NCBI RefSeq assembly: GCF_943734655.1
Contig: NC_071355.1
Location: forward strand, 200,836,939 to 200,900,938
Direction of reading: 5' to 3'
Length of the DNA: 64,000 nt
Origin: Sabethes cyaneus
Lineage: Eukaryota; Arthropoda; Insecta; Diptera; Culicidae
Part shown: piece by piece, positions 22,067 to 34,855 of the stretch
Layout: the number at the start of each line of letters is the position of its first letter
How positions within the stretch are numbered: the first letter of the stretch is position 1
The notes under the pieces: model-generated
Database searches by the model: none
What the model was told of the DNA's origin: nothing
What the model saw: the letters and a program-made list of their open reading frames with translations, nothing else
Made by a program: the position numbers and the translations under genes

Positions 22067-22364
22067 CTGTGTTCCGTGCGCATTGTGCGTCCTCACCGCG
22101 TTCGAGCGGAAGGTGCTGATAATGACATAAGCCGGAGCAAGAGATACCACTATTGCCAGATATTTGAAACGCGTCAATTATGGACCTGCCAATTATTTCC
22201 GTTCCTGTGAGTTCTGGTTCTAGAAATGTTCCTGAAATTTTAAATACTCCATAGACTATTTTTGTTATGCAAAATATTAGATCGTGAAAATAAAAATACC
22301 CCGGAGAAAATGATAGGGTCCTAAATTCATGCGTGTCAAATATCTAGCAATACTGGCATCGCTA
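22067..22364 (+). other. LINE-derived, not aligned
   Basis: Lies between two parts of what looks like one LINE type, immediately after the 9-bp duplication. No motif can be aligned with confidence. Confidence 0.35.
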
Positions 22365-22545
22365 GGTGGAGCACAAATTGAAAGCGGAAAGTGGTGGAGA
22401 CGTATGAATCACGACCTACAGGCATCCCATCGAACATCTTGCAAAAGTCGACAGGCTATGGTGGGCCGGACACGTCGTAAGGATGTCGGACGGCATTGCG
22501 ACGAAAACGGTGCTTTTCAACAACTTACTGGTGTCGGATTTCTCC
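22365..22545 (+). pseudogene. LINE C-terminal fragment, part 1
   Basis: GGAQIESGKWWRRMNHDLQA is followed in another frame by VDRLWWAGHVVRMSDGIATK and TVLFNNLL. It is the same protein region as 15486-15755. Frame shifts and the insertion that follows make it non-functional. Confidence 0.75.
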
Positions 22546-22924
22546 ATCTCCATTTTTTTACAATATTTTTATGCACAACTGCCTTTATTCACATTAGTCT
22601 AAAAACTGATCTCAGTCGAAGCTCTGCAGACGAGTTTCCCCAATTTTTCAGAATTCTAGAGAGCGTGATACCTTTTTCTCTTTCCTTTGTACTCTGACAC
22701 ATTATACATCGTTTATAGTTATCTCTTTCTTTCCTGAACTCGAAACTAGGCGAATGCACACTAAATCGAAATCACTGAATTTGTCTATTGAATTTATTTT
22801 GAATTCGTTTTTTTTTCGTCGCATCTAATCTAGTTCATGGACTATTATATTGTTTTACCATTTTTAGTATAGTGTAGAGTATTCTAAGCTTATTTCAAAT
22901 TATCAACATATATTACCTACAACT
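22546..22924. mobile_element. Insertion in the LINE tail
   Basis: Inferred because the LINE homology stops after VLFNNLLVS and resumes at 22925 with LDQLEIGLRLLRR, equivalent to LDQVGSDL.LLRR in the 15.5-kb copy. The boundaries show similar short sequences (ACTGGTGTCGGA and ACTGGCACCAGGA), possibly a diverged target duplication. Content is AT-rich with no recognised motif. Confidence 0.5.
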
Positions 22925-22995
22925 GGCACCAGGAAGAGCAGTGCTTAATATGCAAGACGACTCGATCAGCTCGAAATTGGTTTGCGTCTTCTGAG
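22925..22995 (+). pseudogene. LINE C-terminal fragment, part 2
   Basis: ARRLDQLEIGLRLLRRRGNW continues the frame broken at 22545. Confidence 0.65.
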
Positions 22996-23340
22996 ACGCC
23001 GGGGAAATTGGCTTCTTGTCGTATCTTTTTCTCTATTTAGTCTACCACACTGTTATAGGGAGCCACTCTTCCCTGTCCTATCACTTTTTTCTATTTCATC
23101 GCCTCTTTTTCCTCTCCAATCGCTTTTTTTCTGTCACTTTGTCTCTTTTTCTTCCCGTTTCACTACTTATTTTCTGTCCCATGATCACTGTTCCATGGAA
23201 AAGGTGTCCCATGAAAGGAGGATCTCAGCCCCATCGACACTTGTTTTGACTTTTTTTGTCCTAACACCCCGTTTTTGTGTCTCATCGCCATGTTTTTTCG
23301 GTCCTATCCCTTCTGTTTTCTGTGCCATCATCTAATTTTG
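22996..23340. repeat. Pyrimidine-rich degenerate minisatellite
   Basis: T/C-rich on the plus strand, with loosely repeated units of about 25-30 bp containing CATCACTTTTTTCT, CAATCGCTTTTTTTC or GTGTCTCATCGCCATG. It explains the F/S-rich ORFs at 22982-23335 and 23016-23249. Confidence 0.75.
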
Positions 23341-23369
23341 ATGTAGGGGTAAGATCTAACAGGATGACA

Positions 23370-24200
<831 letters not shown>

Positions 24201-24904
24201 AGCCGGAGGTTTTTTTTTTATCGATTTTGCTTTAGTTTATTGACAACTTGATCTCCACTTTACAACGATGTAGTTTTATAATTCCAACTTTGTTTGCATT
24301 TTATCTCATTATTTTACGTACTATTTTCTTAAACTTGCGTTTTTGTGTAGCTTTTTTTATTTTATTCCGATAATTTCTCATATCTTTTCATGCCTTGATG
24401 TTCATCTTCTACTCCATCCGTACCATTCTAAGCCATTTGACTACGAATCAGTACGGCTGTGTTCCGCATACAATCGCATGATTGACGTAGGATTAGCATC
24501 AATACCTTGAATATTAAAAAAAAAAGGTTTTTTTTCATGACTTTGACCCTTGTGTAAGTCAAAACAGTATGTAATGAGCAAATGCAAATAGCATGAAGAA
24601 ATATAATACTTCTTTAAACAATCGAAACTATTACCTTTTTGTTCATGTTTATCATAAAACTGTAAGTTTTCTTGTCATTCAGTCTACAATATACGCTAAA
24701 ATGATTAGCATATTAAGCGGGGTACGCAATTGAACAGAAATGGGTTAAACGATAGGCCAAGGAATGCTAAAGAAAAGGATTGTTTTAACGATTGCTTATA
24801 CAGTACGCACCTCACTAGTATTATTTCATGTTCAGACTGCCGTAGTTTTACTTGTGACTGAATTCAAAATTCAAGCGTTAAAGGTCATCGTAGAAGGACT
24901 TTTC
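24201..24904. other. AT-rich, nothing recognised
   Basis: Poly-T and poly-A runs; TATTAAAAAAAAAAGG followed by TTTTTTTTC near 24515 forms a small hairpin. No ORF or transposon end seen. Confidence 0.4.
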
Positions 24905-25033
24905 ACGAGGTACGACCCAGCAACGTGGTGACCATCTACTCCGTACTTCTTAGAACAAGTCTAACGTAGAGCTCGTAACTATTGCAGGGGCCCAAAAATG
25001 AAGAAGATGCCACGTCCAGATGGAATTCCTAAC

Positions 25034-25743
25034 TTTTCAGTCTTTTACGGAATTTAGAACTGACTTTTTCACTTCACTCCGACGTTTTAGCTATTTATTT
25101 AAGTCTTTTCAAGAATGGCTACAATATTGTCATCCCAGATAACACAAAATCGTAATAGAAAGTTCACATTAAATCGTTTTCATGTCAATTTCACATTGGA
25201 ATTGTATAATGATTAGAATATGTCAAATCGAAGTGAACAATAAGTTGTTTTGCAGTCGTGCGTGTCTTCATATACAATTCATGACTGTGAATTATAAAGC
25301 AGTATAGACGATTGCAATATTTGATTATATCTTAATCATATATTCAGGAGTATTTAGTTGCGTGTTATAAAAACTACGCATAATAGAATTACAAATAATT
25401 GTCAAAATTTTCGCACGTATATCGCCTCCACTTTGGTACATATATCTTCTTATATGGCGTGAAATATAACTTTTTCGTTCAGATATGATTTCGTAAATCT
25501 CAGTTGCAATCGAGATATACAAACCAAATGGTTTACTGGGATGTTAGTTTTAGTTATAAATAACTTTTATTTAGATCGTACTGTTGTCCTACAGTTGTCT
25601 CAGTTCTTCGCTAAAAATCTTTAATTTTAAGAACGTAAGAGTCGGAGTGAATTGAAAATGCTAGTTCTAAATTCCGTAAAAGACTGAAAAGGCCAAAAAA
25701 GCACGGCAAAAATTACGAAACTAACAGTCGACCGAGTCTAAAA
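25034..25743. mobile_element. TIR element inserted in the R1 pseudogene
   Basis: GAATTCCTAAC occurs on both sides (25023-25033 and 25744-25754). The left end TTTTCAGTCTTTTACGGAAT is repeated inverted at 25671-25691 (ATTCCGTAAAAGACTGAAAA). The TIRs extend into TTTAGAACT and CACTCCGAC. The last 53 bp (25691-25743) lie outside the right TIR and are unexplained. A smaller MITE is nested inside. Confidence 0.7.
25133..25545. mobile_element. MITE with CATCCCAG ends
   Basis: CATCCCAGATAACACAAAAT on the left; the right end GGTTTACTGGGATG is its imperfect inverse. AT-rich interior with internal inverted stretches (TATACAATTCATGACTGTGA). Nested in 25034-25743. Confidence 0.65.
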
Positions 25744-26574
25744 GAATTCCTAACGTGGTCCTGAAAACCGCAATCCAAGCGTTCCCAGACATGGTCATGG
25801 CGGTGCGGCAGAACTGTCTAGAAGAGGAAGGTCATTTTCCAGACATGTGGAAGATACCGCCGGGAAAGCATTCGTTAAATCAAGCATCCATCGTGTAGAA
25901 CAGTTTGTCTGCTGAACACATTCACATAGAAAAGGAATCATTCTCAACAGGTTAACGATGTTTACGGATTTCCGAAAGGAAATTCCGCTTCCCAGGCAGT
26001 AGTCGTGAAGACCATGACGATTAACGTCAAAAAAGCCTACAATATGAATGAACCAAGTGTTGGCCTACGAGACGGCCAAGCGGTAGCGTTCGGGGAAGAT
26101 TATGTCGGGAGTTCCTCAAGGTTCTATTCCCGGACCAATGGTTTAGAACGGTGTGTTGACTCTAAACACTGTTCAAAGAGGTAGGGATCGTTGGCTTTGC
26201 GAACGACATCGTACTGTCGGTGAAATGCTATGCTAGAGGTATGGTCGAAAGATGGATGCAAGGAGTGAAACTGCCAAACAGAAGTGTTGCTGGACAGTTA
26301 CTGCCAAAACCGTACAGCGGGTGGAAATTACAGCTGAAGAGAATATAAAGGAAAATATACCAGATATAACGGATTTTAAATTTCGAGACTGGGAACACAT
26401 TGAAGCGTTTTCATTCGTAGTTAAGATTAGAAACGCTCAAAGTACTGAAATAAGCTAGGGCAGCCATCTTGAGAGTTAAAAAACATCACAATTGTAATGT
26501 TATGAAGCCAAACGAGAAGGTTTAATGTTTGCCTAAACATGCGGATCAACAAGTGCTTTAACCCACTCAGGCTA

Positions 26575-27990
26575 CCCAAGTAGCACACGTTGTCACAATT
26601 TAGTCGCAGAGACTGATATGCGACAAATTTCAATGTAAAATTTGGGTTACAGTAACTGAAAATATAACAGTTGTGTAACCTAAATAGCGCAACTTGTGTA
26701 ACTAAATATGGTTACATTAACAGTTACTCAATAACCAATATGTAACTATTGTAGTTACACATAAACTAGAAACTGTTTTCAATTGGTGGCAAATTAGTCA
26801 TTTTGAAACTTTTATTGCCTGGTGAAAATAATGCTGCAGGTTACAATATTGCTTGAATGCAAGATTTATTTCAACCTATGGCTATCAACGTCAAGAAGTA
26901 AATGAATATTGAAGAATGTATTAATTTCGCTTGTTAGCTCAACACAAATTTTAATGCAGTTTCAAATTTATGGTGAAACCAATGATTCTAGCTTTGAAAA
27001 ATTCACGCGCTCTGATTTAATGTAGTTTTTTATTACTTACTTCTTTAATCAATCCATTTTTTGTAGAACAAATATGTACAATAAAAAAATTTTAATTTTT
27101 ATTTTCTGATTTTTTAATTTATTCTTAGTCAGCAATCGTTCAAAAATGAATTGAAATTGATCAAAAGTAAGTTTTAAAAGTTTTCGCTATCGCTAAGAAA
27201 AATTCATAGCCATTTTCCCTTTAGTTGATCATAAAGGTTACATTTCAGTTACATTCTAATTGCACGTAACCTAAATTTTCTGTCTGGTTACGCTGGTGGT
27301 TACGGTAACCAATATTAAAGCTGTTGTAGTCACCTGGTAACTAAAATATTTTTTACATCATCATTTTTAGGTTACATACTAACTTATTTTCATTGCCGGT
27401 TTCGTTTCGTTGTAACTTGATCGTTTTGACGTTTGAGAGTAAACAAAATTGATTACTAAATAACAGTTTCTGCGAAGAATTCCCCGGAGAATATTCCGAG
27501 TATCAGTTGAGTAAGCAAAAGCATTTTTATGTGCATTTTGCATCCCGTGTACCAAATGTTTATCTTGAGCAGTAGTAAAATTCTTGAGATGTATTTTTTG
27601 CTTGATCCGTCATGTTTACATGGTACAGTTGACAAGTTGCTGCGAAAATGTTATGGTTGATTATGGTTTGCTCAATCCATCGTGTTTACAAGGTAGAGTA
27701 AACGAGTTGTTGTGGAAATATTACTAGCTAACTGTTTTGCTTATGTAACGGCTCGTAACTGAAAATTGACTGTTTTGCGACAACCAAGTTTATGACAGTT
27801 CGAAAAAAGGTTTCAATTTGGTCATTTGGTAACTATTTGGTAACTTTTTGAGATTTTTGTCACCACAAAACTAAAATGTAACTATTTTTAATTTTTTGTA
27901 ACCTAGCTCGTTACAAGTGTCCTAAATGTAACTATTGTGTAACCTTTTTTATTTTTTTATTTTTATAATAAGTTACAAGTGCTACTTGGG
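26575..27990. mobile_element. TIR element with CCCAAGTAGCAC ends (TA TSD)
   Basis: Left CCCAAGTAGCAC and right GTGCTACTTGGG are exact inverses, flanked by TA (26573-26574 and 27991-27992). The first and last 250 bp are packed with GTTAC/GTAAC motifs (GTAACTATTGTAGTTACAC), a subterminal repeat pattern typical of transposase binding regions. No ORF above background. Confidence 0.75.
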
Positions 27991-27992
27991 TA

Positions 27993-28600
27993 ATGATAAC
28001 CAGGCTTCTGCCCTGCTCTGAAATTTTTCTCAATTCTCGGTGTTTTACTAGCAAAGCGCAGAAGGCGAATCGAATTGTTCTCTCGTTATCGGATGTTACC
28101 TTCTTCGACAAGCGACGAGATTTTGCTTTTGCAGTGCTTTTCTGCTTTGCTCTGTCCCACAGTGAGCGTCAGTTTTGTTTCATCTTTCTTTTTCTGCCGG
28201 GTACTACCGAATGCCTGCTCTCAAGGTCACGGAGCATATCGTTTCGGTAAATATAATTGCCTGTCTCATATTCTCTTTGGGATACGGAGCAAATAATATT
28301 TTGTCTCCAGTGGGCGAAGAAAATATTAGCTCTATTTATAGTTGTGCTCCCTCTGCGCAAGATGAGTGGTTATAAGAGAAAACGGTATTCAGGTATCATT
28401 CGGAGGGAGAGCAAACGGTTGAACAGAAAACGAACGCTCTTGGTCGTTGTGAGAAGCAGATTGCTTTGTCTCTGTACGCCGAAGATGAGCAAAATGAAGC
28501 CGGATGATAACAAATCTCAAATACCGACGCGGTACAAAACTTTTCAGTTGACAGCAATGTCGCTGGTTGATGAAAAATCAAGGTGACATTCGACGTCATC
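27993..28600. other. Unassigned; overlapping short ORFs
   Basis: Four plus-strand and two minus-strand ORFs of 63-109 codons overlap here (the longest at 28257-28586). None shows a domain I recognise. Composition is less AT-rich than the neighbours. A diverged exon cannot be excluded. Confidence 0.35.
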
Positions 28601-28601
28601 A

Positions 28602-29867
28602 ATTCTGCAAATTTCAAAAGCAGTTTTTTTGTTTGAAACAAAAATTTTGTTCACGAAGATATATTCGCTGTGTTCAGATTGCACGATGGTGCCATTTCGA
28701 ATAAAACGCGGTTATTAATATCTACGCAAAAAACGCGTAATTTTAGAAGGTTAGTGTCTTTAAAGATGTTTAGTAATAAAATATAGCGCATCTTTCTGCG
28801 CCATGACCATGAAATCACCTATTAGGGTGATACAAAATTTTGTTTTTACAAAAAAAAATTTCTCCAAAAATTTGTAGAATATACTAAAATAAGCAACTTT
28901 GCTGAATATAGTAACTATCTATCTCTCACTGGTTGTAAAATATAAAGATTCGTTCAAAGAGACTAATTAAAAAATTAATTTTGCTCAATAACTTTGCACA
29001 AAAACTTTCACCAACAGCACTCTGCAGGAACTCCGAAAAAAAGCATTTGAAAAGTGTATCGTTTTTTAAAAAAAATTCTTAATAACGCGTTAAATATGCA
29101 TCTTAGTGAAAAACAGTTTTCACAGAAAATGTGTATTTTATCATACTAAATAACTTTGTAGAACAGTTGAAATCGCTAAAACAATCATGTACAAAGTTAT
29201 TGAGCAAAATTAATTTTTAATTAGTCTTTTCAAACGAACCTCTATATTTTGCAACCAGTGAGAGATATATAGTTACTAAATTCAGCAAAGTTGCTTATTT
29301 TAGTACGTTCTACAACTTTTTGGAGAAAAAAAATTTTTTTTAAATTATTTTAAAAAACAATCATTCACATCATCCTAATAAGTGAATTCACGGTCATCCT
29401 AATACTGCAGAAAGATGCACTATATTTTATTACTAAACCTCTTCAAGGAAACTAACCTTCTAAAACTTCGCGTTTTTTGCGTAGATACTAATAATCGCGT
29501 TTTTTTTTCAAAATGGCACCACCGTGGATTGGCAAGAATAGACTTCAAGAAGACTCTGTCCGTTGAAGTTAAATAAAGAAAATAAAATAAAAATAAAATA
29601 GTTCAGTGAATACATTTCTATAAACAGAACCCCGCTTTTGGGCCCAAAAACTGCTCCCGAAATTAGGCTTTCCGACGAAAAATTAATTACTGCTAGTTTC
29701 CCATCGGAGAGCCCAATTTCGGAAGCAGTTTTTGTGCCAAAACGCAGGGTTCTGTTTGAAAGAATGTAAATACTGCTTTCTTCTTGTCAATCTGAACACA
29801 GCGAATATATTTTCATGAACAGAATTTTTGCTTCAAACAAAAAAACTGCTTCCGAAATTGGCAGAAT
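28602..29867. mobile_element. Large foldback element
   Basis: Left arm 28602-28990 pairs with right arm 29190-29522 plus 29788-29867. Shared inverted landmarks include GTTTGAAACAAAAATT, ATTCGCTGTGTTCAGATTG, CGCAAAAAACGCG, AGATGC..TATATTTTATTACTAAAC and AACCAGTGAGAGATA. Ends ATTCTGCAAATTTC / GAAATTGGCAGAAT. The right arm is interrupted by 29523-29787. No ORF and no clear target duplication. Confidence 0.8.
29523..29787. mobile_element. Palindromic insertion in the foldback
   Basis: Breaks the right arm between AATGGCACCACCGTG and CAATCTGAACACAGCG. Contains an AAAATAA-rich array (29570-29602) and a long imperfect palindrome 29632-29755 (AACAGAACCCCGCTTTTGGG against its inverse CCAAAACGCAGGGTTCTGTT). 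Confidence 0.65.
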
Positions 29868-30501
29868 CGATTACTGCTAATTTCACCTTAATGTAAACAA
29901 AACAGAAACAAACAGTCAACCGACACTGCTACAACATTTCACTTCGTGACAACTGCTGGTAGCCGACTGTACACTGTTGCCAAACTAATGGGTTTAGTTT
30001 CCGCGTATCTCTGTATTATTCTGACAGTCTCTAGTTTAGATAATTACTTACTAAATACTGAAGGTTCAAGCAGTCATTTTCGAATTTTTGAACTTCTAAA
30101 GCAAGTTTATGCTCAAAATAATAACTCTGTTTATGAAAATGTATTCATTGACTTCTGATCGACAGAAAAAATGCAGTGTATACATTGAATAGAAGGTTTT
30201 ATTTTGAGCATAAAAACTGCTTTCGAATTCCAAAAACATAATGGCAACTGTTTGAATCTTAATAGTTTTCCGGAAATTGGAAAAATGAATAATTATGACC
30301 TTTGTCGAGTTCATATTAAGAACAAAAGTAGGTTATTAGTGAAATAAAATAAAATAAAACAGAACAAACACAAATTTTAATTTGGTTTTAGTTCCCTTCT
30401 TTCTCAGATAAATTACCATGCAGTTTGCAATTATGCTAAGATTGGTTTTTAGTGGGAATTCATGCATATGGAATTGATTATTTTAACTGTTTACTGTAAT
30501 C
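29868..30501. other. Unassigned, with a weak palindrome
   Basis: GTTTATGCTCAAAATAATAA (30106) pairs imperfectly with TTTATTTTGAGCATAAAAAC (30196), and AAAACTGCTTTCGAA echoes the ends of the neighbouring foldback, so this may be a related relic. An AAAAT run lies at 30340-30360. Confidence 0.45.
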
Positions 30502-30509
30502 GTTATCTT

Positions 30510-30885
30510 CTGGCTTAATTTGTTTTTCTTTTCTTCGTTTTTGCTCTATTGAGTAGAGCGCGTCAGCCATTCAGAATTCGAAAAAATGGTGTATCGTGCA
30601 GTTTTATAGTTGGGAATTATTATTTACAACATTTCTGAAGAAAGTACAGTTTTATCTTTTGTATTTATGACGCTATGGGGCTGCTGCCCCGTTGGATGGC
30701 TATCAACAACATTGTAACTCTATAGCGCCGTAAATACAAGACATTAAACTATACTTTCTTCAACAATATTGTAGATAATAATTAACTGTACAATTGCCCC
30801 ATACATAAACTTTTTCGAATGCCGTTTGGCTAAGACGTTGTAGTCAAAGGAGTAAAAATGAAGTAAAAAGAGCACATCAAACCTG
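30510..30885. mobile_element. hAT-like MITE with 8-bp TSD
   Basis: GTTATCTT lies at 30502-30509 and 30886-30893. Ends CTGGCTTAATTTG and inverse CAGGTTTGATGTG. The interior is a foldback (TTGTATTTATGACGCTAT pairing with ATAGCGCCGTAAATACAAG). Same family as 43121-43512 (shared TACAATTTTTCT..AAAGTA and ACGGCGCTA-type core). An 8-bp duplication and CA-type ends are those of the hAT superfamily; assignment is inference. Confidence 0.8.
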
Positions 30886-30893
30886 GTTATCTT

Positions 30894-33365
30894 CTATCAC
30901 GAAACTTAAAACTCGTTAAACCATCATCCGTCACTTTGAAAAAAAAAATCGTAAACTTTTATTTGTTTAAGAGACCAAACTTAATCCGTAGTGCACGTAA
31001 TATAATCTGAGCACAGCAGATTCATAGCCTTAAGTTATTGTTTTGATGTAATTTGTGCTGCGTAATTTGTATCCATTTAATGAAAGAAAATTACAGAGTA
31101 TTCCACATATTTTTAAATTATTTAAAGAACAATTTACATGTTTAAATTTTACAATGACACTTTCAGCGCAATACATTCGAAAGCCAAATTCGTCAACGCT
31201 GGCTGTTGGCTAGAGTATCTTCCGAGGCGGTGCGCTGTGGTGTTAATTCGCTAGCAATCAACCCCGAGCTGGAGCTGCAAAATGCATTCCATGCAGGAAT
31301 TCAAATTGTACAAAATACATGCTGCTGATAAGCAGCATGGCGACTCCATTCGCCACTCCACTCCACTCCACTCTACCAGAGGCAGAGGCAGGCAATGGAA
31401 CAGGAGAAAAAAACCGCTGAACGACCCAGAAGCCCTGCGCAGTAGCGCTCTCAAGTTAATGTTTTACACTACCTCCGGGATGAATTGGTTCCATGAATCC
31501 TTACCGAGGCAGCTTGTTTCTTTTTTATTGATATTATTATTTGTCCCACTCTGCGCTCTCGGACCGGCGCGTCGTCGTCGTCAGTCCGTGCGGTGAATTG
31601 CGAATGCTCTTAAGCCGCGGAGCGCGGGTCGCACAGCAACCATGTGAAAGACACGAAGGCGACTACTAATATGGTCTGGCAGATAACGTAAATTAATTTA
31701 AATGCGTTTTAAGAGGACATTATAAGCATTGATAAGCCGGCCAAGTAGCGCACTTTAAAATGCGGCGCTCCGGGATTGGAACTGTCCGGTAATGGATCAC
31801 TGGCGGAACTTACAGTTCGGTCGCTAAGTACAGGATGACAAAATGCGTGCTCTGGAGTGGCATTCCGGTCGTTGAATAAATTTAAAAATTCTTTGAAGCT
31901 GTCGATCCGTGAAATCGACAATCATTTCTATTACAAGCAGACATGAAACGATTTGCGGTGTACGACGGAGTGTTACGATGGCATTTTACAAGCTTCCTCC
32001 GGAATAGTGCGGATGCGACTTAAATTGAATTGCCGTACGGAGTAGGTTTCAAACAAACGTTCCGCAAAGTTCCGTCCAACATAAGGCCAAACGGCAAATA
32101 AATTGTAAAACCTTGCGCAGGCTACTGCTACTGAAAGCGGGCGTAATTGTTCTGCTCATATTATTAAATTACAGGAAACAATGACAATTAAATTAATTGA
32201 ATCGTGAGCTCAAAACAAGTGGAGAATCTCAACGTCGCGACGTATTAGCTACTCCCCGCTGTCACTGCGTACGGTTTTATGTTTCTAACACGAAAGTAAC
32301 TATACCAATCTGCTAAACAAGAGGGTAGTGGAGCAAGTATGTTGCGCCCAAGCAGAAAACTTCCGATGTGCCCTAAAGACGTATGTCAAGATTGAAGTGT
32401 ATAAATTTTGTCAGCATTGATGCTGCGTCGTCAACCGTCAAACCATTAAGCTGCATTTTATGCCTCCGGAATGTTCCTGATGAAGGGGTTGCGTACAAAT
32501 GTGCCAATTCGGACAAACCGAATAATTTATGAGATATTTACTTTTTAACTGACATGCGAAAAGACACTCCACCGTGTAAGTTTTACTAACAAATGATTTA
32601 AATGATCGTTCTACGACAGTAATGCGGCGGGAAAATGTAAGGAATTGCTGATTGCAACTGAGTGGGAGCAAATGAAACGCCAATAACCCAGTTTATGAGG
32701 GTATCATCGCGTGTGATTCTTCATTTCAACATTACCATCCCTCACGTTTTTCACATGAGACATCCATTTAGTACACATTCTAACAACATTCTGATACAAT
32801 TGATCAAAAAAGGCGGATCGCCGCGCAGTTTTTCGATATGATTTACTGTCAGGACATCATTTCGATATCCAAGTTTGGATGAAATACATATCCCTGATTT
32901 TCCAATAGTCGGTCTTGGAAAATCTAATATATGAGTGCCTTGTCTGTAACCAAAACCAGGTCCCTGACAGAACGCCATTTTTTCGTGATAAGAAAGGGAG
33001 CGCTCGCTCCCTGCACGTTTTGGGCCCGAATAAGAAGGGGTCCAAAATTGGTGTTACAAATTCGTAACATACACAACAATGCACAGATGCCAGTGACCTG
33101 GTTAAAATCCCAGCACTTCACTCTCTATTAAACAACAGAGTGCGCATCATTCGATGTTTATACGCAAGCACTCTCTGTTGACTATTTTGTTTATCTTTTG
33201 TTTAAAGTTTATCTGTGTAATCGCATGCTTTATTTATTAATTTCAATATTTCTTTAATTTCTTTATTTTACAATTCATCTGACATGTCAGTTTTAAGCTT
33301 TCAAGCGTTCAATTCAAAGCATTGTTCAACACGACTGAATGTTCTAGTGCACGATGCAATCGGTT
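30894..33365. other. Mostly single-copy-looking sequence
   Basis: About 2.5 kb. A moderately GC-rich patch at 31240-31640 has CCACTCCACTCCACTCC (31351-31369), CGTCGTCGTCGTC (31570-31582) and GGAGCGCGGG, promoter- or enhancer-like but with no recognised exon. 32940-33060 shares a diverged block with 19465-19690. AACAGAGTGC and GCACTCTCTGTT form a small inverted repeat at 33133-33180. Confidence 0.45.
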
Positions 33366-33579
33366 CAAAGCACAGCAAAGCCTAGGTGCTACATTCCGTT
33401 AACGAAACTTGACCTTTTGTTTTTATACGACAGACTTCGCAGTCAGCTGTTAAAGTACAGGGCAATTACAGGGCCAGTTGCTACGAACCTATTGACTCTA
33501 ACAACCTCTCCCAGCCAAGATTCGAATATACGACGACTGGCTTATTAGGCCAGCATCATACATCGAGGGGACTGGGAAG
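33366..33579 (-). mobile_element. tRNA-derived SINE, copy 2
   Basis: On the minus strand: box A-like ATGATGCTGGCC, box B-like ATTCGAATCTTGG, then GAGGTTGTTAGAGTCAATAG, ATTGCCCTGTAC, TCGTTAACGGAATG and tail AGGCTTTGCTGTGCTTTG. It sits next to the end of the Jockey-like pseudogene. Possible weak target duplication (ATTGCA). Confidence 0.85.
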
Positions 33580-34405
33580 CTGCAATTCAGTGCGGTGTAA
33601 GCGGTTGGCCAGCAGTAAGGATGGTCGCAGAGTCAATCTCGCCGTGTAACAGTTTTGCCACAAACAAAGCTTGTTGAATTTTGCGTCGCTGTTCTAATAT
33701 ATCTAGACCAAGCAAGAGACAGGGTCACAGCAAGGCAAACTATGCATGACCAATCTTATGAACATCGTCTGTACTCACTCAATTCGAAAGTTCCAAGAGA
33801 GTTGTTGTGGAGTCCAAATTAGGCACGCATTTTCGAGAAGGGGACCAACTAAGGCGCAACATAGGGCGTTAAGGCAATTTCTGCAACAAATCCCAACTGG
33901 CAAGTAGCTTTTGAGATAACCGTTGTACGGTGACGATCCAAAGTCAGCTTCGGATCGAGAATCACACCAAGCTCAACCCTTTTCAGTACCTGGTCGTCGA
34001 ATTTGTATTCGAAAACTATAGGCGATTTGGTTGCGTGGAACGTCGTAACCTCGCATTTTGAGACGCTGATAGTCAACTTATTCACTTTGCACCAATTTAC
34101 AAACGTTTCCAAGAGAAGTTGAAGGCGATAACAATCCTCGATGCAACGAATCGTTAAGTAGATTTTAAAATCGTCAGCATAAACCAGTCAGCAACCTCTT
34201 TCAAGGGCAGAAGTGGCGCCGTTTAACAATAAAAGGAACAAAAGTGGTCCTAAGTTACTGCCTTGCGGCACACCAAATTGATTCGTTTGAACGGATTGAA
34301 CGGATACGATACCTTCGAGCCCAGTTTCACTTGTAAATCTCTGTCGCACAAATACGACCGTCACCGTGTGACAAACATGTGTTGTGAAACTCCTACCAGT
34401 ATCAC
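33580..34405 (-). pseudogene. Jockey-like LINE pol pseudogene
   Basis: In minus-strand order: YLCDRDLQVKLGS (before the palm), GVPQGSNLGPLLFLLLLNGA, VYADDFKIYLTIRCIEDCYR, then METFVNWCKVNKLTISVSKC and GVILDPKLTLDRH, a run of background, and RRKIQQALFVAKLLHGEID. This is the usual order of RT motifs through the C-terminus in Jockey/CR1 elements. The catalytic YADD is intact, but frameshifts near 34190 and 34280 and several stops inactivate it. Upstream sequence may continue beyond the foldback inserted at 34418. Confidence 0.9.
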
Positions 34406-34701
34406 TTTATCAGTAGCAAACTTTATGTTTTCGGCAGGACAGTCAAACGGCAAAGCAAAACGACACTTATTTATTCTATGCGCGACGTTTCGATGTATTT
34501 AACATCTTTTTCAAGGAGTATCGTCTTTTGTCTGGTGGTTTCTGTAGAAGGTTTGAACTAGTCACATTGATTAGTAATACTAGCATTAACCGAGTGTAAT
34601 CGAACAAAAATCTTGCGGATCGTTTTACTTTTTTACTAATTAATGTGACTAGTTCAAACTTTCTACAGAACCCACAAGACAAAAGACGATACGTGGTTCT
34701 A

Positions 34702-34835
34702 ACTCCCTGAAATCGCTTTTTACGCGAAGAATACGTCCCGCGTAAATCAAAACCGCGTAAATTCCGAAATTTGCGTAAAAAACCACGTAAATTTTAAAAT
34801 TTGCGTAAAAAAACGCGTAAAAAGCGACTTCAGTG
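34702..34835. mobile_element. MITE with TCGCTTTTTACGCG TIR
   Basis: CCTGAAATCGCTTTTTACGC on the left and its inverse GCGTAAAAAGCGACTTCAG on the right; flanked by TA (34700-34701 and 34836-34837). Interior holds repeated GCGTAAA units. Inserted in the foldback's right arm. Confidence 0.75.
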
Positions 34836-34855
34836 TACATCGAAACATCGGCATA

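Larger units (their letters stand above)
24905..26340 (+). pseudogene. R1-clade LINE pol pseudogene, split
   Basis: Part 1 (24905-25033) ends in MKKMPRPDGIPN, the start of the RT domain. After the insertion 25034-25743 the frame resumes with IPNVVLKTAIQAFPDMVMAV, NCLEEEGHFPDMWKI, then across several frameshifts GVPQGSIPGPMVW and a diverged GFANDIVLSV (family GFADDI). The tail VERWMQGVKL and KTVQRVEIT follows. This order (PDGIPN, P..WK, GVPQGSILGP, GFADDI, T..KTE) is that of R1-clade elements. ADD has become AND, removing a catalytic Asp. Dead and 5'-truncated. Confidence 0.85.
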
